Assembly (NCBI GenBank): GCA_963575745.1 | Contig: CAUYUJ010016288.1 | Span: forward strand, 204,706 to 268,705 | Direction: 5' to 3' | DNA: 64,000 nt | From: Prorocentrum cordatum | Lineage: Eukaryota > Sar > Dinophyceae > Prorocentrales > Prorocentraceae | Shown here: piece after piece, positions 1-8,690 of the stretch | Layout of the letters: every line of letters begins with the position of its first letter | Numbering within the stretch: the first letter of the stretch is position 1 | Notes under the pieces: generated by a model | Seen by the model: the letters and a program-made list of their open reading frames with translations, nothing else | Told to the model about the DNA's origin: nothing | The model's database searches: none | Position numbers and translations under genes: made by a program

Positions 1-1400
1 AAAGCCCCCGATGTCTCTGGATTGCATTCTTTACGAGCTCTCAAGCTGCGAATTAACTCCTGTCATTACAAGCACAGCCCGAGTTAAGTGCAGAACAGCA
101 CAGAATGACTCAATGACTCGAACAATACAGGAGCTTCGCGGACTAGTTAGCTCTCGATTCGACAGGTGGACGCGTCTGATGTCTTCAAATCGATTCCTGC
201 AAACACGAGCACTGTACCCCCTCGTTCGTTAAATCCAGAGGTCTAAACGCGGTCTGCTAGCCGGGCTAGATCCAAACCTATTCATATTATTCGAGTTATC
301 TTGACAGACGCTCTCGGATCTCTGTACTTAACTCGAGCTACAGGACAGCTGCAGAGCTAATACGTACAGAATCTGATTGACAATTATCAGTAGTCGTTGT
401 CTGTTGAATCTGAATTCGATCTGTACTGTCCTGACTAGGTCCGCGAAACTACTCGTATTGTTCCCGGAGAGCTCGCTGAGAGCTAGAGGGTGTAAGATAA
501 GAAGCCGGTGGGTTGGTGGTGCCCGCCAGGAACCCACTTACAAACGTCCAACTGGGCGCCGGCGGTAAACCGTCAACCTGGTTACCGCCGGGGACCTCGT
601 AGAGCTCCGGTGTCGTCGGAGGGCTTCTGGCGCGCAATAGCGAGGATGCGCGCGTGGAGTCCCACCAGCCCTTTAAGGCGTAGGTGGCTGGGAGGGAGGG
701 AGCAAGTGGCTGGGAGGGAGGGAACAAGCTCCATCCCGGCTTTTCCTCCCTGTTTCCCTTCCCTGCTACCTTCCCTCTCTGTCTCCCTCAGACATGTCTA
801 TACAGACGCAGTTTTTCAGTTCTCACTCCCAGCGAAGCTATTCATATGAAGTCTCGCGCTCTCAGTGAGAGCGCGAGACCATTCTGCGTCGACAAAAATG
901 CACCAGAACTCTCTAGGTCACCCATAGATCGATATAAATTAGAAAAAAAATCATCCGACACAAAAAATACAAAATTGTACAAATCGATATTTTTCATTGA
1001 TTTTGAAAATTCTAATCAATTTGGGCACTCTCGAGGCTTCCATTCGATGTCTCGCGTGTCGCTACTTCGATTGGAATGTACCTGGCATGCATAGCATGCA
1101 CTCAGCTCGAGTTATCATCGAAACATCGTTCGCAACACGCATACATAGAGACAGTATTTCGAGCATAACTCCTGACTCAGCCATTTCTAGGAACTCTCGA
1201 GCTTCCAGTGTGACGCGCCAGATCATTCTGCATCGACTGGTGTGCGTGAGAGGTCTGTAGCTTGCTGACAGCTCGAGTTAAGTAGAGCCAACCACCGTCA
1301 CCTGCCAAACTGCACTGCAGGCAAAGTCGGTTCCTGCAAGTCTTTTGACAGTAATATTGCCTCTAGAGCCCTGAAAATTTTACCAGCAGGTGCGCCATAG
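1..1400. other. Unassigned sequence, lower GC than the rest
   Basis: No gene is recognised; open frames are short and have no family features. The motif CTCGAGTTA or its complement recurs near 80, 291, 329, 1106 and 1271, and a diverged direct repeat (GCGCGAGACCATTCTGCGTC-like) occurs near 871-893 and 1213-1237, so this may be an old, eroded tandem repeat. It ends at the assembly gap. Confidence 0.5.
851..879. repeat. Perfect 13-bp stem-loop
   Basis: GTCTCGCGCTCTC (851-863) and its exact reverse complement (867-879) are separated by three bases. The preceding ten bases, TTCATATGAA (841-850), are themselves a perfect palindrome. No poly-T tract or gene end is close enough to call a terminator. 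Confidence 0.7.
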
Positions 1401-1500
1401 NNNNNNNNNNNNNNNNNNNNNNNNNNNNNNNNNNNNNNNNNNNNNNNNNNNNNNNNNNNNNNNNNNNNNNNNNNNNNNNNNNNNNNNNNNNNNNNNNNNN
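1401..1500. other. Assembly gap (100 N)
   Basis: Exactly 100 unknown bases, the usual placeholder for a gap of unknown size. Continuity between the sequence before it and the GC-rich array after it should not be assumed. Confidence 0.98.
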
Positions 1501-2950
1501 TCCCCAGCGCCCCCAAGTGGCGCCTCCCCAACCGCGCCCAGTGCCCCCTCCGCCCCGACGATTTTATTCTTTTGCAAAGGGTGTCTAGAGCTCCGACCAT
1601 TTATTTCGGCGTCGTCGTCGCTCCCCCCCAGCTGCCTTGTGCCCTTCATGTGTTGCTATATGTGTCGCTGTGTGCCTCGTGCCCTCCATGTGCCGCTATA
1701 TGTGTCGCTGTGTGTCGCTATGCGTCTCCATGTATGCGTCGCTATGTGTCGCTGTGTGCCGCTATGCGTCGATGGGTGTGTGTGTCGATATATGTCTCTA
1801 TATGTCGATCTGTGTCGACATGCGTCGCTATGCGTCGCTCCCCAGCACCCCAGCGCACCGCCCCCTCCGCCCCGACGACTTTATTTCGGCGTCGTCGTCG
1901 CTCCCCCCCCCCCTCTCCCTCTCCTCAGCAGCCCAGCGCGCTGCCCCCTCCGCCCCGACCACTTTATTTCGGCGTTGTGTCGACATGTGTCGCTATGTGT
2001 CGCTCCCCAGCACCCCAGCGCACCGCCCCCTCCGCCCCGACCGCTTTATTTCGGCGTCGTCGTCCCCCCCCCCCCCCCAACCCACCTCTCCCTCTCCTCA
2101 GCAGCCCGGCGCGCGCCGCCCTCCGCCCCGACAATTTATTTCGGCGCTGTGTCGACATGCGTCGCTAGGCGTCGCTCTAGCACCAGGCGCACCGCCCACG
2201 CCGCCCGACACGTTAATTTTCGGCGTCGTCGTCGCCCCCACCCCCCCTCTCCCTCTCCTCAGCAGCCCAGCGCGCTCCCCCCTCCGCCCCGACCACTTGA
2301 TTTCGGCGTCGTCGTCGCCCTTCCCCGGCCCTTTTCCCCAGCAGCCCAGCGCACCGCCCTTTCCGCCCCGACCACTTTATTTCGGCGTCGTCGTCGCCTT
2401 ATTTCGGCGTTGCGTCGACATTTGTCGCTTTCCCCAGCAGCCCAGCGCGCCGCCCTCTCCGCCCCGACGACTTTATTTCGGCGTCGTCGTCGCCCTATTT
2501 CGGCGTTGCGTCGACATGCGTCGCTATGCGTCGCTCCCTGGCACCCCCATGCAACCCGCCCCCTCCGCCCGACGACCTTTATTTCGCGTCCCGTCGTCGC
2601 CCCCCTTCCCCCCCCCCCCCCCCTCTCCCTCTCCTCAGCAGCCCAGCGCGCTGCCCCCTCCGCCCGACCACTTTATTTCGGCGTCGTCGTCGCTCCTCCC
2701 CCTGTCCTTTTACCCAGCAGCCCACGCGCCGCCCTCTCCGTCCCGACCCACTTTATTTCGCGTCGACGTCGCCCCAACCCCCCCCCCCCTCCTCCCCTAG
2801 CAGGCCCAGCGCGCTGCCCCCTCCGCCCCGACCACTTTATTTCGGCGTCGTCGTCGCCCCCCCTGGTCCTATTCCCCAGCAGCCCAGCCCAGCGCACCGC
2901 CCCCTCCGCCCCGACCATGTTATTCTCTTGCACAGGGTGTCTAGAGCTCC
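1501..2950. repeat. GC-rich tandem array, GGCGTCGTCGTCG type
   Basis: Degenerate repeats built from CAGCAGCCCAGCGC, CCCCCTCCGCCCCGAC and CTTTATTTCGGCGTCGTCGT, separated by poly-C runs and CTATGTGTCGCTGTGTG stretches. Long proline/arginine-rich frames (one of 710 codons) run through it in several phases. They come from the lack of stop codons in the repeat and are not annotated as genes. Confidence 0.85.
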
Positions 2951-3900
2951 GACCCATTTCCCGTCCCCCCCCCCCCCCCCGCTGTCCTCAGCGCCAGAGT
3001 GGGGCCCCCGCGCCGTGGCTCTCTGCCCCAAGCCCCCCGCGTCCCCAGCGCCCCAGCGGGGGCCCCGCCCACTGCCCCCTCCGCCACGAACGCTTTATCC
3101 CGCGTCGCCCCCCCCCCGCCCCCCCGCGTCCCCAGCGCCAGTGTGAGGCCCCCGCGCCGTGGCTTTCCGCCCCGAGCCCACCGCGTCCCCAGCGCCCCAG
3201 CGGGGGCCACGCCCACTGCCCCCTCCGCCACGAACCCTTTATCCCGCGTCGCACCTCCCCCCCCCGCCCCCGCGTCCCCAGCGCCAGTGTGGGGCCCCCG
3301 CGCCGTGGCTCCGTGCCCCAAGCGCCACCGCGTCCCCAGCGCCCCAGCGGGGCCCCCGCCCACTGCCCCCTCCGACACGAACGCTGTATTACGCGTCGCA
3401 CCCCCCCCGTCCGCGCCCCCAGCGCCAGAGTGGGACCCCCGCGCCGTGGTTCTCCGCCCCGAGCCCCCCCGCGTCCCCAGCGCCCCAGCGGGGGCCACGC
3501 CCACTGCCCCTTCCGCCACTAACGCTTCATCCCGCGTCGCGCCGCACACCACCTCCCCTACCTCCCTCCCCGCGTCCCCAGCGCCCCAGTGGGGGCTCCG
3601 CCCCGTGCCCCCTCCGCCCCGACAATTTTATTCCGCGTCGCGACGCACGCCACCTCCCACCTTCCCCCCTTTCCCCAGCGCCCCAGTTGGACCCCCGCCC
3701 CGTGGCCCTCTGCCCCAAGCCCCGCCCAGTGCCCCCTCCGCCCCGACAGTTTATTCCGCGTCGCGGCATACACCCCCCCCCCTCCTCTCCGCGCCCCCAG
3801 CGCCCCAGTGGGACCTCCGCCCCGTGCTCCCTCCGCTCCGAGCACTTTATTCCGCGTCGCGACGCACGCCGCCTCCCCCACCATCCCCACCTGGGACTTG
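2951..3900. repeat. GC-rich tandem array, roughly 140-bp higher-order unit
   Basis: CAGCGCCAGAGTGGGGCCC-like blocks recur near 2992, 3134, 3281 and 3420, alternating with CCCAGCGCCCCAGCGGGGGC and CACGAACGCTTTATCCCGCG blocks. This looks like an extension of the preceding array with a different unit. No gene is supported. Confidence 0.8.
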
Positions 3901-3950
3901 GGCGCCGTTGCTGGGCCCCAGAGGGCGATGCCTTGCCCCCTCTTCCCCCT

Positions 3951-4010
3951 CTCCTCCTCCACCTCCTCCTCCTCCTCCTCCTCCGCCTCCTCCTCCTCCT
4001 CCCCCTTCCT
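3951..4010. repeat. (CCT)n microsatellite
   Basis: Nearly pure CTC/CCT trinucleotides with a few CCG interruptions. Confidence 0.95.
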
Positions 4011-4014
4011 TTTT

Positions 4015-4500
4015 TGTGCAAGGGCTATGGCACACGTGCCACTTGTTTTCGCGCTTGCATGTGCTTGCACATTGCATGTGCAGCGGCCCGCGTAAACGTC
4101 ACGTAAGCGTGTAAGTTCTGCGCGCGCATTCCAGGATAACGCAAGATGGAATGCTAAAACGAACCAGGAGGTCTCCGAGCACCCGAAGAGGACCCCCTAA
4201 TCATGGCAGATGGGATAACACGCATTATTTTCCCTTGGAGCACCGATGGGCGGTCCAAACGGGGAGAACACAGTATTCGGGCAGCGGCCGGTCCAAACGG
4301 GGAACACAACGCGCACTCATTTCCCTCTGAGCACCAAACGTGGAAAACGCGACATTCGGGCAGCGGACGACCTAAACGGGGGAAACACACGGTTCTGGAC
4401 TACGGGGGGTCCGAGCGGTTCAAAGCACATCGATGCAAAGGACATGTTTTTTCGCGCCATCATGCGCGTGGAAGTTGCATATGGAGCGGTCTCCCACAAG
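4015..4500. other. Unassigned; weak internal repeats
   Basis: No gene is recognised. Between about 4245 and 4400 the phrases ATTCGGGCAGCGG and CCAAACGGGGAACACA recur two to three times with changes, suggesting a degraded tandem repeat of about 60 bp. Confidence 0.4.
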
Positions 4501-4765
4501 AGGGGGAGGAGGAAATGGAGGAGGAGGAGGAGGAGGAGGAGGAGGAGGAGGAAGAGGACGAGGACGAGGACGACGACGAGGACGAGGAGGAGGAGGAGGA
4601 GGAGGAGGAGGAGGAAAAGGAGGAGGTAGAGGAGGAGGAGGACATGGAGGAGAAGGAGGAGGAGGAGGAAGAGGGAGGGAGTGAGGCAGGGAGGGAGGGA
4701 GAGAGTTAGGACGAGAGAGAGAGGGGGAGAGAAAGAGAGAGAGAGAGAGAGAGAGCGAGACAGAG
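4501..4765. repeat. (GGA)n then (GA)n microsatellite
   Basis: GGA/GAC triplets to about 4690, then GAGAGA dinucleotides to about 4765. Poly-Glu, poly-Gly and poly-Arg frames here are repeat by-products. Confidence 0.95.
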
Positions 4766-4883
4766 AGATGGAGCGGGAGAGGCGCGGTGCGCTCCAAGCT
4801 GCGCGCCCAGTCCGCCAGATCGGCGGCCTCGATGTGCTGGGGGTCTCGCCCCTGACGTCAGGGGTGGACAGGCTCAGGCCTGG

Positions 4884-5003
4884 CATCGCTCGGACGTGTG
4901 CATTTTTTCTCGGCGAGGACCATCCAGGACCATCCTGGACCGTCGAGCCAAACAAATACGCACAAAACCGAAAAATGCACGGGAAATGGACGTCCGAGCG
5001 ATG
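4884..5003 (+). mobile_element. Hairpin (MITE-like) element A, copy 1
   Basis: A 120-bp unit bounded by perfect 14-bp inverted repeats, CATCGCTCGGACGT (4884-4897) and ACGTCCGAGCGATG (4990-5003). The interior carries GTGCATTTTTTCTCGGCGAGG and short GACCATC repeats. Homologous units lie at 28169, 33848 and 41331. It has no coding capacity. A non-autonomous foldback or MITE-type element is the simplest reading; a hairpin RNA gene family is the alternative. No convincing target duplication is visible here. Confidence 0.75.
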
Positions 5004-5009
5004 GCGAGC

Positions 5010-5128
5010 AGGGGGGGGGTCGAGGTTTTGGGGGGTCAGCGGGCTCCAGCCTCGGGATGCCCTCCCGCCGCGCCTCTCCGAGGGGCTTCCGGGGGTACCC
5101 TGATCGTGCCGAACGGCCGCTGGAGAGT
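5010..5128 (+). repeat. Dispersed repeat family D, copy 1
   Basis: Shares CCTCGGGATGC, CTCTCCGAGGGGCTTCCGGGG and GATCGTGCCGAACGGCCGC with copies near 22012, 33319 (-), 33708, 36256 and 39241. The best-conserved part is about 5045-5128. Non-coding and of unknown origin. Confidence 0.6.
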
Positions 5129-5141
5129 TGGCAACGGTTGG

Positions 5142-5226
5142 GTTCCTCCTCGGTTTTCGTTTTTCCTCGGTTTGGGTTTTTTCTCGGTTTGGGTTTTTCC
5201 TCGGTTTGGGGTTTTCCTTGGTTAGG
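5142..5226. repeat. ~20-bp tandem repeat
   Basis: Four to five units of TTTTTCCTCGGTTTGGG with small length changes. Confidence 0.85.
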
Positions 5227-5261
5227 GGGGGGTCTCAACGTTTGGGGGGGATAGGCTTTGG

Positions 5262-5385
5262 AGGGGGTGCATCGACCCCCAATCGCCCATGGATCGCCGA
5301 CCCTCGCCGCCCGGGAGCGTGCGTATTCGCCCTAGCGGGGCGTGTCGCCCACCTATCGGCGATGTATCGCCGATCCCAGCTCGAT
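5262..5385 (+). repeat. Dispersed repeat family E, copy 1
   Basis: Contains the near-perfect palindrome ATCGGCGATGTATCGCCGAT at 5355-5374 after a GGGGTGCATCGACCCCCAAT leader. Copies with the same order of blocks lie at 13612-13790 and 22384-22560. Confidence 0.65.
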
Positions 5386-5570
5386 GTACTCCAGATTTCG
5401 TAATAAAGGGAGGGGGGTCTCATTTCGGGGGGGGTCTCTTCCAGGCTATCTTGGAGTGCCTGGGGGGGTCTGGGGACGATGTTTTGGAGGGTTCTCCCAC
5501 GGGGGAGGTCTGAAATGGCTTGTCTTGGAGGGTCCAGACCCCGTCCCTTTTATTACGAAATCTGGAGTAC
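5386..5570. repeat. Foldback unit with 26-bp inverted arms
   Basis: The left arm at 5386-5411 (TACTCCAGATTTCGTAATAA core) is matched inverted at 5544-5570 with one extra T. The interior is G-rich (GGGGGGTCTC, GGGGGAGGTCTG). It lies where the balanced minus-strand frame of the next feature ends, so it may have inserted into that frame. Confidence 0.6.
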
Positions 5571-6335
5571 TGTTCCCCTGAGCCGGTCCCAATCTGGCGT
5601 TGCCCTTGCACTTGAGCAGAAACGTGTTGGTGGCCGTCTGGCGCTGCGGAAACAAAGTGTTGGAAGAGTCCTTCAGATGGAGGACCAGCGAATGACGCGC
5701 CCAATAGGTGCTTCGAGTGAGCGGGCTGATTCTGCGATTCGTGGGGACCGCGACGATCAAGCCTCTGTGTATTGCGAGCCTTACATGAAGTATCCAAGTA
5801 TCCAAACACGATCGGAGAGATAATATGTCGTCACAAGCTCCTCCGTAGTTATTGGCCGCAGACCGCAGTTGCCGAAACCGGGTGTGGTGGGAGGAAGCGC
5901 AGCAATCACAATCATGTTACAAGAGAAATATAGAGGGCCACGTGCCCACGCGGGCACAGGGATATCACATTGACCGCGGGAAGATGTGGTTGTAGAATTG
6001 GAGATGCAAACGAGACTCTTTCGCCACCACAGTTGCCGACTGGTCGAGGTTATGCTCAGATTGCACAGATTCCGATGAATGTTCCCGTTATTCACCCAGG
6101 CGATCGAGAACACATTCGCGTTGGTGGCAGACGTCTGGCTGCCAAACCGGCGTGGCGCCAATCCTTTCCAAAGCACAACGGGCAATCCAGCGAACCGCGG
6201 CCTGTTTGCTGTTTGAGCCATCCGGAGGCCTGTATTCTGCTCCAGGCACACGGATGGGGGAGCCCAGGCTGACAAGTGCTCGGCGGTTGCGCAGCCCGCG
6301 CGTTTTTTTTGTTCAGGATTCTCTGGATGGGGCAT
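5571..6335 (-). pseudogene. Unrecognised protein-like frame broken by an 8-bp duplication
   Basis: Read on the minus strand from a Met at about 6335 (or 6221), the frame has balanced composition unlike the surrounding low-complexity frames. It is rich in Ser, Thr, Asn and aromatic residues, with scattered Cys and segments such as FSIAWVNNGN and LYFSCNMIVIAALPP. It stops at 5781. Just before the stop lies a perfect tandem 8-bp duplication (AAGTATCC at 5788-5795 and 5796-5803, plus strand). With only one copy of it the frame would stay open into the equally balanced next frame, down to about 5571, where the foldback repeat begins. No protein family is recognised. A decayed gene or a captured viral structural-type gene are both possible and neither is shown. 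No intron borders were identified. Confidence 0.4.
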
Positions 6336-6399
6336 TATTCCCCCCCCTTGCATCCGCTGGGGGGTTGGGCACGTGCTGTCGGAACGGGTGGAGGGGGGT

Positions 6400-6450
6400 T
6401 GGAGGAGGAGGAGGAGGAGGAGGAGGAGGAGGAGGAGGAGGAGGAGGAGC
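6400..6450. repeat. (GGA)n microsatellite
   Basis: About 17 uninterrupted GGA/GAG triplets. Confidence 0.95.
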
Positions 6451-6669
6451 GGGGGAGGGATGCGCAAGCTCCGTCGGAAGGTCAGTCGCCCACCCCGCGA
6501 ATAATGTCCCACGCAGAGTAGTGGTCCACCTCCAGCAGATGTCCGGATCCACCGCGGCGGTGGGAACGTACATACTCTGGCGGCGCAGGTGGGTCGCCCG
6601 CCCCCTCTGCAGGGCCGCCCGGCTTTTCGATTCTCCGGTTTCGTCGTTCACCGCCGAGGTGGTGGCAGT

Positions 6670-6890
6670 CGACAGGGTCCTCCGATTCGATGCGATTCGA
6701 TTTCGATGGCTTCCGATGCCGATTCGATTTGACTTCGGACTCCGATGTGGGATCCGATTTCTCAAAGGAGGCCTACTAGCCTGCCGACTTCTGCCGATTC
6801 GACTTTCCCCGACTTGGCTGCCGATTTCCGCCGATCCGATTTATTTCGATCGCCGATCCGACTTATCGATTCGATTCTGGGCTTTCCTGC
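6670..6890. repeat. Degenerate CGATTC / CCGATT short tandem repeat
   Basis: GATTCGAT, CCGATTCGA and GCCGATTTC occur densely in imperfect 5-7-bp steps. No coding potential is apparent. Confidence 0.7.
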
Positions 6891-7415
6891 TCGATGAAGT
6901 GCTCAATATTCCTGCACAGACGTGTGCGCGCCCCCGGGACGCAGGCGAACTTTGCAGTGCGCTGGGCTTGCTCCCTTTTTGGTGTGTTCCCTCCCTCTTC
7001 TCGCTCTTTGTTCTTGTGCGCTCCACGCTTTCCCGCCACCTGGCCGTTCTCGTCCTTGCTTCCTGGCGGTCTTTCTCGCTGTGCCCATTTCCCAGGAGTG
7101 TTGTTGAAGGTTAGCGCAGCAGTGCCCTTAGCCTCTGGGAAGAACGAGGAGGACAATGATCGATCATCGGCAGGGGCCTGGGGGGAAGCAGGACGACAAG
7201 ATATAGGAAAATGATGCTGGGGGGGGGCAGAGGGAGGGGCAGGGGAGGGCCTTGGAGGGGGATCGGGAGGAGGGATGGCGGGCCGGAGGTGCAGTTCGCA
7301 TTCGAGCGCATCAGTGCCCACCTGAAGTTTCTGGACCCCACGGCGGCCCGGGTCAGTCGCGAAAGAGGGGCGAGCTTGGGTAAAGTCTGCAGCGCCGTCG
7401 GGCAAGAAGAGGAGG
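6891..7415. other. Unassigned sequence upstream of LINE-1
   Basis: No recognisable gene. It has open frames on both strands without family features, a G-rich stretch at about 7215-7275, and a GGA-rich stretch at 7401-7431 into which LINE-1 has inserted. Confidence 0.5.
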
Positions 7416-7431
7416 AGGAAGAGGAGGAGCA
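7416..7431. repeat. Target-site duplication of LINE-1, 5' copy
   Basis: AGGAAGAGGAGGAGCA here is identical to 12380-12395 at the element's other end. The sequence is simple GGA-type DNA, so some of the match could be chance. Its position, directly before the spliced leader and directly after the 3' end, supports a real duplication. Confidence 0.7.
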
Positions 7432-7433
7432 AG

Positions 7434-7455
7434 TCCGTTGCCATTTTGGCTCAAG
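7434..7455 (+). other. DinoSL spliced-leader sequence at the LINE-1 5' end
   Basis: Matches the 22-nt dinoflagellate trans-spliced leader at 21 of 22 positions, including the whole core GCCATTTTGGCTCAAG. The single change is A to T at leader position 6. The next bases are TGGGAACAGG, not a GT splice donor, so this is not an SL RNA gene but a leader copied from mRNA. A second CCATTTTG at 7468-7475 might be an older leader relic, but the match is only 8 bp. Confidence 0.9.
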
Positions 7456-7604
7456 TGGGAACAGGTCCCATTTTGAGCGGGCAGCTCTCCATCCGAGCGA
7501 TCCAGCGTGTCGTGCGCTGGCGGCACCCCAGTTTGCCTGACTCTTGCTCTGCTGTGAATTATTTTGACTCTTGGGTGCCAACACAGATTCTGTGTCGGCG
7601 CAGC

Positions 7605-8690
7605 ATGGCAGGAACCACAGGCTCTACACCATCGGCAAATCAGGATGGTGCTCGCGACAGATCGAGGTCTGCGCATGCCGCGGCACCAGGGGTTGCGGCA
7701 GGTGATGTGGCTGAAGGTGAATTTCATGATGCTCGTGATACCCTTCCTGGCTCTGGCAGTGGTGGCACAGGCAGCCCTGGTCGCCCTCGAGAACCACAGC
7801 CACTTTCCGAGGAGAATGATTTGCGCGCCCACGTCGACGCCACGAAGCTGGAGGTCATGGCAGCGATTGCCTCTATCCAGTCCAGCGTCACGGCTCTTTC
7901 GCGGACGTTCGCGTCTCATGCAGAAGGCATCGATCGGCAGGTTGAAGCCCGAATGCACCGTGTTGAGACCCGAGTGGGCGACCATGACAACAGATTGCAG
8001 TACCTGGAGAAGCAGATTGAGCACTTACAACGGCAGCTTCACATCGTCAAGACGGAGCCGCCTCCCCCGAAGATCGAGTTGCCGAATGGCTTCAACCGTC
8101 CGACGGATCCCACCATTTTGGTTGTGCGTTCGAAAGAGATGGTTACTCATCAAGCAGTATGTGACGGCATCAAGACATGGATGCAGGACGCAGCCTTGGA
8201 CGTTGACGACTTCGAGGTCCAGCGCCCTGAGGAAGGTCCAGCAGCGAAACGGTTCATCATCCAGTTCACGGGTCAGCCGCATCTGGCATCCAGAGCTCTC
8301 CGCCAAGCGATGGGAGCAATCAAGCAGAGAGACAACACGTGGAGGCGCTTCTTCGCGGCGCTCCCCACTGGAGGCCACACTGACCTGTTCATCAGCATCG
8401 ACAAAAACCAGGCCACCATTCGTAGAGAGCTTGGTCTCAAACTCATACGCAGAGAATTTGAAGCAGAATATCCCCAACATCGATTCTATGCAGACAAGGA
8501 TCGCGGCGAACTATCTCTCTCGTGGAAGAAGCTTTTGCGATTTACACCTGCGCCGCCTGGCGCTCAGGCTTCTGCGGAGTGGAACATCCCGAACTTGCAG
8601 GCGCTGGGTCTCGACAAGCAGAGGCTGGCAGCGAGAGTTTCCAGATGCACTTCTGCTCCGACCGCAGAGGAAGGTGCGTGGTCTCTTTAA
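7605..8690 (+). CDS. LINE-1 ORF1 protein (coiled coil plus RRM-like)
   Basis: 361 residues from the first ATG after the leader. Residues 1-65 are Ser/Gly/Ala/Asp-rich and probably disordered. Residues about 72-150 form a heptad-like coiled coil (LEVMAAIASIQSSVTALS ... NRLQYLEKQIEHLQRQL). Residues about 168-290 look like an RRM-type fold, starting at PTILVVRSKE. A basic C-terminal domain follows (RRELGLKLIRREFE ... LSLSWKKLLRF), and the protein ends in WSL. Coiled coil plus RRM plus basic domain is the layout of L1-type ORF1 RNA-binding chaperones, which package the element RNA. That role is inferred from layout, not motif identity. The frame is also open upstream through the leader but without an ATG. 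It overlaps the open ORF2 frame. Confidence 0.82.
   Translation: MAGTTGSTPSANQDGARDRSRSAHAAAPGVAAGDVAEGEFHDARDTLPGSGSGGTGSPGRPREPQPLSEENDLRAHVDATKLEVMAAIASIQSSVTALSRTFASHAEGIDRQVEARMHRVETRVGDHDNRLQYLEKQIEHLQRQLHIVKTEPPPPKIELPNGFNRPTDPTILVVRSKEMVTHQAVCDGIKTWMQDAALDVDDFEVQRPEEGPAAKRFIIQFTGQPHLASRALRQAMGAIKQRDNTWRRFFAALPTGGHTDLFISIDKNQATIRRELGLKLIRREFEAEYPQHRFYADKDRGELSLSWKKLLRFTPAPPGAQASAEWNIPNLQALGLDKQRLAARVSRCTSAPTAEEGAWSL

Noticed and set aside
1501-3522. 710-codon proline-rich open frame
   Set aside because: It crosses the assembly gap and a degenerate GC-rich tandem array, and other frames are also open. Composition explains it.
6863-7444. Minus-strand frame starting MATDLLLL
   Set aside because: Its ATG lies inside the reverse complement of the spliced leader and the Leu run inside the GGA tract, so start and N-terminus are artefacts.
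7434-7455. SL RNA gene
   Set aside because: The leader is not followed by a GT donor or an Sm-like site, and ORF1 and ORF2 of a LINE follow; the same holds for 48527-48548.
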